Shown: positions 1 through 4,965 of the stretch, one piece after another
Numbering within the stretch: the stretch's first letter is position 1
Layout of the letters: each line of letters opens with the position of its first letter
Source of the DNA: Atribacterota bacterium
GTDB taxonomy: Bacteria > Atribacterota > Phoenicimicrobiia > Phoenicimicrobiales > Phoenicimicrobiaceae
NCBI GenBank assembly: GCA_030666935.1
Contig: DAOUWX010000139.1
Span: 1-5,401, forward strand
Length of the DNA stretch: 5,401 nucleotides
Reading direction: 5' to 3'
The notes under the pieces: model-generated
The model's database searches: none
The model's input: only the letters and a program-made list of their open reading frames with translations
What the model was told of the DNA's origin: nothing
Position numbers and translations under genes: made by a program

Positions 1-1043
1 TAATTAAGATTAACCTCTCCCTGGGTAACGATAAAGGGCAGAAGGACCGGGAAACCTATTCCGACAATAGCAGAAGTAATCCCGGTAAGCATCCCAATTA
101 AAAAAGGAATGGAAAACAGAATAACCAGAGGGTGGATACCTAATTCAGCAAAAAATCCGGGGATAACCATAATTACTCCGGTAGTTTCTAATGTTCTCTT
201 GAAGATCATTATTCCTGCTATCAAAACTACTGTATTTAAAGGTATATCTTTTTTAATAATCTCCAATGTAACTTCTGTTTTCATTTTAGACCTGTTTAAA
301 AAAACCAGGGACAGGATAACTAAAATCAAGGAAATTAACAAATCTAATTTTATAACTATAACCAGGAATATGACTAAAAGGATGGGCCAGGTACTTAAGA
401 ACAGTTTCTTTAAATTTAAGATGAACTCCCCTCTCTTATCACTTATTCCGTCCTTCTTAAGATATCTTTGCTCCCAGATCAAGCCCAGTATCAGGGCAAC
501 AAGAGATATGGGAAATTGAACAATTATAATCTCTCGAATTTCTACTTCCAATAAGGCGGAAAGCAATATGATACTGGGATAGAGAGGCCAAACAAATTCC
601 CAAATATGGCGAAACCAGTAATTTATAAAAATTTCTTCTTCGGATTTAAGCCCTGCCCTGTCTCCTATCTCTTTAACCATAGGAGCGGAAAACATGGCTC
701 CGGCCGGCATGGGCAACAAACCCAAAAAAGAAGGGATAAAGGCTAATATTAATCTATAGTCTTTTACTAATTTTTGAAGAGAATCAACTATGTCCTTTAA
801 GCTTTCTATCTTTTTTAAAATACTGCTTAATAAAAGAACCAGCACAATTACTCCGATTAATTTAATAGTTACCGGGTCAATTATAGCTTGTAAAAAATTA
901 ATTCCTATTTCTTTGGGATTCAATCCGAATAATAACCCTAACAACAAGGAGGCTAGTAGTATAATATGCCCCAAATTCCGTTTCTTTCTTATCAAGAAAA
1001 TAATTACTACAATTACCGCCAATAATTTTATAATTTCTGTCAC
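1..1043 (-). CDS. DUF401 family polytopic membrane protein (3' end outside window)
   Basis: This frame is open from a GTG at 1043 to the left edge, giving 347 residues with no stop. The protein is almost entirely hydrophobic helices: about 2-19, 24-41, 57-76, 97-120, 147-166, 172-190, 215-250 (probably two) and 270-340 (two or more). Recognisable stretches are LPMPAGAMFSAP (110-121) and the aromatic NYWFRHIWEFVWPLYP (141-156); I recall such segments from the DUF401 family of integral membrane proteins, which resemble permeases but have no established substrate. Family members are about 400 residues, so roughly 50 C-terminal residues are missing. GTG is chosen because a stop codon lies six codons upstream and a GGTGA Shine-Dalgarno (1051-1055) sits 7 nt before it. 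The gene follows the Asp23-family gene by 31 bp and is probably the third gene of that operon. The family call is from memory of its motifs; the membrane nature is certain. Confidence 0.85.
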   Translation of the reverse strand, partial: MTEIIKLLAVIVVIIFLIRKKRNLGHIILLASLLLGLLFGLNPKEIGINFLQAIIDPVTIKLIGVIVLVLLLSSILKKIESLKDIVDSLQKLVKDYRLILAFIPSFLGLLPMPAGAMFSAPMVKEIGDRAGLKSEEEIFINYWFRHIWEFVWPLYPSIILLSALLEVEIREIIIVQFPISLVALILGLIWEQRYLKKDGISDKRGEFILNLKKLFLSTWPILLVIFLVIVIKLDLLISLILVILSLVFLNRSKMKTEVTLEIIKKDIPLNTVVLIAGIMIFKRTLETTGVIMVIPGFFAELGIHPLVILFSIPFLIGMLTGITSAIVGIGFPVLLPFIVTQGEVNLN

Positions 1044-1074
1044 TTCAATTTCACCAATTTATTCTTTCTGTGAT

Positions 1075-1503
1075 TTATTTTTTTTCTTTCTGCATTTCCT
1101 TCGGTGTTTCCTTTTTTATTTTCTTTTTTTCCTCTTTAAATTTAATCCCCTGAACATTAACATCGACCTTAGAAACTTTTAAGCCGGTCATGGAACAAAT
1201 TGCGTTTTTTACTTTATGCTGTACCTCTTCAGCTACTTTAAAAATTCCTACTTCGTAAGCTGTAATAATAGGGATAGTAATTGCCGCTTCTCCCGGCTTC
1301 ATCCACACTTCCACCCCTTTAGCCAGGTCTTTCCGGGACAATATATTAAGAGAACTACCTCTGTGCCCGCTGGTGATACCGACTACTCCTTTAATTTTTA
1401 TAGTTTCCAAAGAGGCGATTACCGCTACCGCTTCCTTGGAGACCGTTATATTCCCTAATTCTTGTTCTTGGGGATTTTTTTTAATAATCCGTTTATTTGA
1501 CAT
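1075..1503 (-). CDS. Asp23/Gls24 family envelope stress protein
   Basis: A 142-residue soluble protein of the Asp23/Gls24 (alkaline shock protein) family. The usual layout is visible: an opening LGNITVSKEAVAVIASL (16-32), a central glycine-rich stretch with RKDLAKGVEVW (58-67), a beta segment AAITIPIITAYEVGI (73-87), and the closing signature AEEVQHKVKNAICSMTGL (91-108) followed by VSKVDVNVQGI (110-120). Residues 121-142 form a strongly charged tail with 12 lysines, beyond the conserved domain. In Staphylococcus aureus, Asp23 is held at the membrane by AmaP, and loss of Asp23 disturbs cell-envelope homeostasis; an amaP-like gene lies immediately upstream here (35-bp gap), so the same pairing is likely. 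The ATG at 1503 is preceded by GGCGGTGA, a one-mismatch Shine-Dalgarno. There is no signal peptide or membrane helix. Family assignment is firm; the exact role in this organism is inferred. Confidence 0.93.
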   Translation of the reverse strand: MSNKRIIKKNPQEQELGNITVSKEAVAVIASLETIKIKGVVGITSGHRGSSLNILSRKDLAKGVEVWMKPGEAAITIPIITAYEVGIFKVAEEVQHKVKNAICSMTGLKVSKVDVNVQGIKFKEEKKKIKKETPKEMQKEKK

Positions 1504-1538
1504 TCTTGTTCACCGCCCTTTTTTAAAACTTATTTAAT

Positions 1539-2087
1539 CTATTTTTTGTCTTCGTAAAATATTTTATCTATGTGTATTTTAATTTCTTTCGTTTCTATCC
1601 CGCTTGTTTCCAAGAGATATTCTTTTAACTTTCGTTGCACTTTCTCCGAAAGTTCAGGAATGTTCACATCCTGTTTTACAGAAAGGTGAAGGTCAATATT
1701 TATTCCCCCGGACTTTAAGATGTTGACTTCTGGTCTGGTTTCCCTAATCTCCGCCATCCCTTTAATCACTTTTAAGGCCAAACGTTTTATAGACCCGATA
1801 GAAATTTTAATTTCCCCAAATGAAGTCTTTTGTACTACAGATAAATTTCCCTTATCAATTTGGGTTTTTTGCCAGATTAAATAAATGGCCAGAAAAATTA
1901 ATAAAACTCCCACTAAACCCAAGACGATCTGGTTGATAAAACTAGAGTATATCAAGTAATTTGTTTTAAAGAAAAAACTTTCCAGGGAAAACAATCTCAA
2001 AGAAAGAGCCAAAAAAATCCCGGAGATGGAAATTGTAACCACTAAAAACAAAATAAAAATTAAATTATTAAAACTTTCTTTACTCAT
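1539..2087 (-). CDS. amaP: AmaP-like alkaline shock response membrane anchor protein
   Basis: A 182-residue protein with two N-terminal membrane helices (about 9-32 and 51-72) and a soluble Asp23-like domain from about 91 to 176. The soluble part begins GEIKISIGSIKRLALKVIKG (91-110) and ends with a beta-rich segment (about 127-140, then 162-175). This matches AmaP, the anchor that recruits Asp23 to the inner face of the membrane in Gram-positive bacteria; length and topology are usual. It is the first gene of a likely operon with the Asp23-family gene (35 bp downstream) and the DUF401 gene. The ATG at 2087 has a good Shine-Dalgarno, AAAGGATGG, ending 6 nt upstream. A TATAAT hexamer (2119-2124, minus strand) lies about 31 nt before the start. 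The assignment combines the two-helix topology, the Asp23-like domain and the neighbouring asp23-type gene. Confidence 0.9.
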   Translation of the reverse strand: MSKESFNNLIFILFLVVTISISGIFLALSLRLFSLESFFFKTNYLIYSSFINQIVLGLVGVLLIFLAIYLIWQKTQIDKGNLSVVQKTSFGEIKISIGSIKRLALKVIKGMAEIRETRPEVNILKSGGINIDLHLSVKQDVNIPELSEKVQRKLKEYLLETSGIETKEIKIHIDKIFYEDKK

Positions 2088-2118
2088 TTTAAACCATCCT
2101 TTCTATTTTTTCCTACTT

Positions 2119-2124
2119 ATTATA
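2119..2124 (-). promoter_or_regulatory. Possible -10 element for the amaP-asp23-DUF401 operon
   Basis: The minus strand reads TATAAT, 31 nt upstream of the amaP ATG, which would give a short leader of about 25 nt. No convincing -35 hexamer (TTGACA-like) is seen 16-18 nt further upstream, where the sequence enters the heptamer-repeat block. In such AT-rich DNA a TATAAT can occur by chance, so this is only a candidate. Confidence 0.35.
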
Positions 2125-2128
2125 GATC

Positions 2129-2280
2129 TAGCGTGGAGCATACAGCGTTTAGCGTATAGTTTTGAATTTTGAATTCTGGTTTTCTTAACGCGATACTCGA
2201 TACGATTTTATTCTGGTTTCTGGCTTCTTTTTTTTACAAGATACGGGATACGAATTTGCTATATACTATATACTCGATAC
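2129..2280. repeat. Degenerate heptamer-repeat mosaic between amaP and parB
   Basis: Almost the whole parB-amaP spacer reads as consecutive 7-nt units whose motif drifts gradually. In the first phase, TAGCGTG (2129), CAGCGTT (2143) and TAGCGTA (2150) give way to GAATTTT (2164) and GAATTCT (2171), then GATACTC (2192) and GATACGA (2199). After a 5-nt phase slip at 2206-2210 come TTCTGGT (2211) and TTCTGGC (2218), AGATACG (2239) and GGATACG (2246), then TATATAC (2260, 2267) and TCGATAC (2274). Neighbouring units resemble each other more than distant ones. No gene or clear terminator is seen in it. The periodicity is direct observation; its origin and role are unknown. Confidence 0.8.
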
Positions 2281-2302
2281 TATTTGCATATAAACGACTA
2301 AT

Positions 2303-3151
2303 CTATCTCTCTTTTAACAATAAGTCAACAATTCTTCGTAAATCTTCTTTGCTATAAAATTCTATACTTATCTTCCCTTTCTTGCCATCATATAGTATGC
2401 CTATCTTAGTCCCTAAAATATCTCTTAATTTTCCCTCTACATCAGGAAAATGTTCAATGGTAATATTTTTAACTTTAAATTGCTTTTTTTGCACCCTTCC
2501 GATATTTTTAATCAGGCGCTCTGTATCTCTTACAGATAAATCATTAGCGATTATTCTTTCACACACCGCGCTTTGCACTTCTTCATCTTCTATGCTTAAT
2601 AATAATTTAGCATGACCGAAAGATATTTTCCCTTCCGAAATATTTTTTTGTATCACCGGATTCAATTTTAACAGTCTTATGGTATTGGTGACCAAAGCCC
2701 TGCTCTTTCCGGTTGCCTCTGCTAATTCTTGCTGGGTAAGATTAAACTCGTCTATCAGCCTTTTAAAAGCATTAGCCTGCTCAACAGGATTAAGATCTTC
2801 TCTTTGAATATTTTCCACCAGGGCAATTTCTAAGCTTTTTTCATTATTAACACTTTTGATAATCGCCGGTATCTTTTTTAATCCGATCTCTTTGGCGGCC
2901 TTTAGCCTCCGTTCTCCGGCAACAATCTCATACCCATTAGCCATTTTCCTTACTACAATTGGTTGAATTATTCCGTGTTTCTTAATTGACCCTTTCAGTT
3001 CTTCCATTTTTTCTTTATCAAAATTTTTACGGGGTTGAAAAAGATTAGGGGTTAAGCTTTCTATGTCTAACTCAATAACAAACCGTTTTTCTTTTTGTTC
3101 GGCCTTGGGGATAAGGGCTTCTAACCCTTTTCCCAATCCTCTTTTAACCAT
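2303..3151 (-). CDS. parB: ParB/Spo0J chromosome-partitioning protein (CTP-dependent DNA clamp)
   Basis: A 282-residue ParB of the chromosomal type, full length for the family. The N-terminus carries the ParA-stimulating motif GLGKGLEALIP (5-15). The ParB N-domain follows (about 24-118) with the two signature boxes: GERRLKAA (79-86), the arginine-rich CTP-binding motif, and ENIQREDLNPVEQA (113-126). A helix-turn-helix DNA-binding domain, LTQQELAEATGKSRALVTNT (138-157), recognises parS, and residues about 235-282 form the C-terminal dimerisation domain. ParB binds parS, uses CTP to close into a sliding clamp, spreads, and helps load condensin. The ATG at 3151 overlaps the parA stop by 8 bp, and its Shine-Dalgarno (AGGTGAT, 3157-3163) lies inside the end of parA, so the two are translationally linked. 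No recognisable intrinsic terminator follows the stop. The matching site is the parS at 4357-4372. Confidence 0.98.
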   Translation of the reverse strand: MVKRGLGKGLEALIPKAEQKEKRFVIELDIESLTPNLFQPRKNFDKEKMEELKGSIKKHGIIQPIVVRKMANGYEIVAGERRLKAAKEIGLKKIPAIIKSVNNEKSLEIALVENIQREDLNPVEQANAFKRLIDEFNLTQQELAEATGKSRALVTNTIRLLKLNPVIQKNISEGKISFGHAKLLLSIEDEEVQSAVCERIIANDLSVRDTERLIKNIGRVQKKQFKVKNITIEHFPDVEGKLRDILGTKIGILYDGKKGKISIEFYSKEDLRRIVDLLLKER

Positions 3152-3905
3152 TTGATATCACCTCTCGGGCTAATTTTTTATAAGCTATCGCCCCTTTAGA
3201 TTTTGCATCATACAACACAACCGGTTTGCCGTAACTGGGGGCTTCACTCACTCTGACATTTCGGGGAACAACTGCTTTAAATATCTTTCCTTTAAAATAT
3301 TTTTGAACCTCCTTAGCAACATCGCGGGAAAGATTTGTTCGGCTATCATACATAGTCAGTAAAATCCCTTCGATTTCTAAAGATGAGTTTAGATTTTCTC
3401 TGACCAGATTTATGGTATTTAGCAATTGTCCAATGCCTTCCAAGGCATAATATTCACACTGAATAGGAATAATAACCGCATCGGCAGCGGTAAGAGAGTT
3501 TAGAGTTAAAAGACCCAGGGAAGGCGGACAATCAATAATTATATAATTATAATCATTTTTGATTGGTTTAATTGCGTGTTTTAATTTGTTTTCCCGGGAG
3601 ATATAATTAACTAATTCTATTTCTGCTCCTGCTAATTGAATAGTGGAAGGCAAAATATCCAAATTTTTTACCTGGGTCGGTAAAATGATTTCTTTTATGG
3701 GGGTTTGGTTAATCAAGACATCATAAATACATCTTTTAACTTTTATTTTATCCAAACCTATACCAGTACTGGCATTGCCCTGGGGGTCTATGTCGATCAA
3801 CAAAGTTTTTCTTTTATGTAAAGCCATAGAAGTGCATAGATTTACTGCGGTAGTGGTTTTACCTACTCCACCTTTTTGGTTGGTAATTGCCAAGACTTTG
3901 TTCAT
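3144..3905 (-). CDS. parA: ParA/Soj chromosome-partitioning ATPase
   Basis: A 253-residue ParA of the short chromosomal (Soj) type, without the N-terminal DNA-binding extension of plasmid ParA proteins. It has the deviant Walker A KGGVGKTT (11-18) with both signature lysines (K11, K16), the Walker A' LLIDIDPQGN (35-44) with catalytic Asp40, and the Walker B IIIDCPPS (122-129). Later come the DSRTNLS segment (187-193) and PRNVRVSEAPSYGKPV (214-229), which carry basic residues used for non-specific DNA binding in this family. ATP-bound dimers coat the nucleoid, and ParB triggers hydrolysis and release, driving origin segregation. The ATG at 3905 has an AGGAG Shine-Dalgarno (3913-3917) 7 nt upstream. 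It is the first gene of the parAB operon and is separated from rsmG by 1.1 kb of non-coding DNA rather than the short gap common in this cluster, so it probably has its own promoter. Confidence 0.98.
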   Translation of the reverse strand: MNKVLAITNQKGGVGKTTTAVNLCTSMALHKRKTLLIDIDPQGNASTGIGLDKIKVKRCIYDVLINQTPIKEIILPTQVKNLDILPSTIQLAGAEIELVNYISRENKLKHAIKPIKNDYNYIIIDCPPSLGLLTLNSLTAADAVIIPIQCEYYALEGIGQLLNTINLVRENLNSSLEIEGILLTMYDSRTNLSRDVAKEVQKYFKGKIFKAVVPRNVRVSEAPSYGKPVVLYDAKSKGAIAYKKLAREVISNG

Positions 3906-3952
3906 AAAAATTCTCCTAAAATAATTACGCAGACGAGTATTAGATTACACAA

Positions 3953-3958
3953 ATTATA
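3953..3958 (-). promoter_or_regulatory. Possible -10 element of the parAB promoter
   Basis: The minus strand reads TATAAT, 48 nt before the parA start codon, giving a leader of roughly 40 nt that ends in the AGGAG ribosome-binding site. The best -35 candidate is TTGTAT (3978-3983), but its 19-nt spacing is longer than optimal and only the TTG half is consensus. A promoter is expected because rsmG is 1.1 kb away, but this exact assignment is tentative. Confidence 0.4.
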
Positions 3959-3960
3959 AA

Positions 3961-4055
3961 TTAGTCGTTAGTTTTAAATACAATTCTTCAGTTGTCAGTA
4001 TACAGCTAAAAATTTAAAACTAAAAGCGAAAAACCATAATTCAAAACTCAAAACC
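3961..4055. repeat. Degenerate heptamer block upstream of parA
   Basis: About thirteen 7-nt units in one unbroken phase. The clearest are TTAGTCG (3961) and TTAGTTT (3968); CAGTTGT (3989), CAGTATA (3996) and CAGCTAA (4003); and AATTCAA (4038) and AACTCAA (4045). As in the parB-amaP spacer, adjacent units share a motif that changes along the block. The block overlaps the candidate -35 region of parA. Confidence 0.7.
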
Positions 4056-4089
4056 TTTTTTCGTATATTCTATTGCATATTACGTATTT

Positions 4090-4176
4090 AGTTAGCTCTT
4101 TAGTTGGTTGCCTTCTTAACTAGTTGTTATTATAGTTACTCGGTTAGCTAGTTTACCAGTTAGGAAAAAGACTGGT
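4090..4176. repeat. Degenerate octamer block (RGTT every 4n nt)
   Basis: The tetramer AGTT or GGTT begins at 4090, 4102, 4106, 4122, 4134, 4142, 4150, 4158 and 4174: every start is congruent to 2 modulo 4, and the run from 4134 to 4158 is spaced by exactly 8. Units such as AGTTAGCT (4090) and GGTTAGCT (4142) show the pattern. The palindromic AACTAGTT (4118-4125) lies inside. No coding function is apparent. Confidence 0.65.
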
Positions 4177-4196
4177 TAATCATATTATTTTGCATC

Positions 4197-4231
4197 TTAC
4201 ACTATAAACTAAAAACCAACAACTATCGACT
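4197..4231. repeat. Five-unit heptamer block ending in ACT or ACC
   Basis: Five consecutive 7-nt units all end in ACT or ACC: TTACACT (4197), ATAAACT (4204), AAAAACC (4211), AACAACT (4218) and ATCGACT (4225). The phase is perfect over 35 nt. Confidence 0.6.
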
Positions 4232-4333
4232 AGTTAATTTTTTATTTGCGTTTTCAACTAACTAACAAATCAAGAGATACAATTAAATTATGATTATTTA
4301 AGTTAGTAATAGACTGTACAGAAATTATAAAAA

Positions 4334-4345
4334 GAACATTTGTTC
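4334..4345. promoter_or_regulatory. 12-bp perfect palindrome GAACATTTGTTC beside parS
   Basis: GAACA and TGTTC are separated by TT, 11 bp before parS. The GAAC-N4-GTTC layout is that of Gram-positive LexA/DinR operators, but no promoter or gene start is near, so an SOS role is doubtful. The right half continues into TGTTCACG, which also resembles a degraded parS half-site. Only the palindrome itself is certain. Confidence 0.3.
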
Positions 4346-4356
4346 ACGATAGTTAA

Positions 4357-4372
4357 TGTTCCACGTGGAACG
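4357..4372. promoter_or_regulatory. parS centromere site (ParB-binding)
   Basis: The 16-mer TGTTCCACGTGGAACG matches the bacterial chromosomal parS consensus (TGTTNCACGTGNAACA) at all fixed positions except the last base. Its inner 14 bp, GTTCCACGTGGAAC (4358-4371), are a perfect palindrome. It lies 452 bp upstream of parA, whose downstream partner encodes a ParB with the standard parS-reading helix-turn-helix, so this is very probably the nucleation site for ParB loading. It is the only parS seen in the window and sits in a non-repetitive part of the spacer. Confidence 0.95.
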
Positions 4373-4410
4373 CTTGTTTGTTAATACAGGCTTATAATTG
4401 CAAGGAATAT

Positions 4411-4482
4411 AGTTAACCAGTTGCCCGGTTTGCCAATTTGCCAGTTAGCACTAATTTACCGATTAGCCGATTAGGATTAGCT
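4411..4482. repeat. Second degenerate octamer block (AGTTNNCC type)
   Basis: Five exact 8-nt steps run from 4411: AGTTAACC (4411), AGTTGCCC (4419), GGTTTGCC (4427), AATTTGCC (4435) and AGTTAGCA (4443). After a 2-nt slip the pattern resumes with GATTAGCC (4461) and GATTAGG (4469). The consensus is near RRTTNGCC. It has the same class and orientation as the block at 4090-4176, on the other side of parS. Confidence 0.7.
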
Positions 4483-4497
4483 GGCCAGTAAATTTAA

Positions 4498-4608
4498 TCG
4501 ATAGTGAATAGTTGTTAGCATTAATACAAGTTATTAGTTTATAAGTTTTTAGATATGGACAGTTGATTTTCAGTTTTCAGGCTTTAATTCATCGGTTATC
4601 GGTTTATT
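4498..4608. repeat. Degenerate heptamer block, TAG- and CAG-ending units
   Basis: TCGATAG (4498), TGAATAG (4505) and TTGTTAG (4512) are three consecutive heptamers ending in TAG. Further along are two identical units TTTTCAG (4567, 4574), then TTCATCG (4588) and GTTATCG (4595). The middle part (about 4519-4560) is more degenerate, with a one-base slip near 4540. Confidence 0.6.
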
Positions 4609-4616
4609 ATCTTCTC

Positions 4617-4694
4617 TGTCATTGCGAGCGAACGAAGTGAGCGCGGCAATCCCGGATGGAGATTGCTTCGGTTGTTTCATTCCTCATAATAACA
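4617..4694. repeat. Imperfect palindromic dispersed-repeat-like element (TGTCATTGCGAG type)
   Basis: The left arm starts TGTCATTGCGAG (4617-4628) and the right arm ends CTCATAATAACA (4683-4694); they are complementary at 9 of 12 positions. The inner arms GCAATC (4646-4651) and GATTGC (4661-4666) flank a short centre. The outline, CATTGCGAG...GCAATC...GATTGC...CTCGCAATG, is a short palindromic element I recall from intergenic DNA of many environmental bacteria, where it behaves like a non-coding MITE-type repeat. It is far more GC-rich than its surroundings, suggesting insertion. Mobility is inferred from the form alone; no transposase is present. Confidence 0.7.
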
Positions 4695-4711
4695 AAATAT
4701 ATTTTATTTTT

Positions 4712-4785
4712 GTAGGGGGCGGAATTCATCCGCCCCGGGTTATTTAATAATTTTATTTAGCGGGTTCGATGAATCGAACCCCTAC
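4712..4785. repeat. 74-bp double-hairpin element with GTAGGGG/CCCCTAC ends
   Basis: The ends GTAGGGG (4712-4718) and CCCCTAC (4779-4785) are exact inverted repeats. Inside are two hairpins: GGGGCGGA/TCCGCCCC (4716-4723 with 4729-4736, 5-nt loop) and GGGTTCGAT/ATCGAACCC (4762-4770 with 4773-4781, 2-nt centre), joined by an AT-rich linker. This resembles the TGTAGGGGC-type intergenic repeats seen in diverse environmental genomes. It lies only 17 bp from the preceding palindromic element, and its GC-rich arms stand out from the AT-rich spacer. Neither hairpin is followed by a T-run on either strand, so it is not a typical terminator. Confidence 0.7.
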
Positions 4786-4843
4786 CTTAATTCAGAAACA
4801 GCCGAGAACCTGTTCCAAAGTTTTATCTGTTTCTTAATCTTAT

Positions 4844-4875
4844 AACTAGCTAATCGGACAACTAATTAACCAATC
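4844..4875. repeat. Octamer block in inverted orientation
   Basis: Four contiguous octamers start with AAC or AAT: AACTAGCT (4844), AATCGGAC (4852), AACTAATT (4860) and AACCAATC (4868). Read on the minus strand these become GATTGGTT, AATTAGTT, GTCCGATT and AGCTAGTT, the same family as the blocks at 4090 and 4411 but in opposite orientation. Confidence 0.6.
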
Positions 4876-4881
4876 CTAACC

Positions 4882-4965
4882 GAGATACGAATTAGGCTTC
4901 TGGGTTTTTTATCTTAATTTTAAGTTTTGGGCTATAATTTTGCATTTTTATTTTTGCATTTTTAT
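4882..4965. repeat. AT-rich heptamer block with an exact 14-bp tandem duplication
   Basis: TTTTGCATTTTTAT occurs twice without a gap (4938-4951 and 4952-4965). The 14-bp period is two heptamers, and the preceding DNA can be read in the same 7-nt phase (for example ATTTTAA at 4917, GTTTTGG at 4924), though only weakly. The stretch from about 4905 to 5008 is extremely AT-rich and lies just beyond the rsmG stop codon. Confidence 0.55.

Noticed and set aside
109..1458. Plus-strand open frames at 109-519, 790-1182 and 1216-1458
   Set aside because: They lie antisense to the DUF401 and Asp23-family genes, which have clear family motifs and ribosome-binding sites, and their translations are low-complexity and match no family I know.
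2206..2302. Intrinsic terminator after parB
   Set aside because: Downstream of the parB stop the minus strand shows no stable GC-rich stem followed by a T-run; the only homopolymer run there reads as A on that strand.
2169..2615. Plus-strand open frames at 2169-2357 and 2382-2615
   Set aside because: The first is mostly heptamer-repeat DNA running into the 3' end of parB, and the second is antisense to parB. Neither has recognisable protein features.
3961..4490. CRISPR array
   Set aside because: The repeats are only 7-8 nt, contiguous and degenerate, with no conserved 24-40-nt repeat, no spacers and no cas genes.
4755..4790. tRNA-like T-arm sequence (GGTTCGA ... TCGAACCC)
   Set aside because: The GGTTCGA/TCGAACC stem resembles a tRNA T-arm, but there is no acceptor, D-arm or anticodon arm around it and the stem continues to form a near-perfect hairpin. 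It is part of the double-hairpin element.
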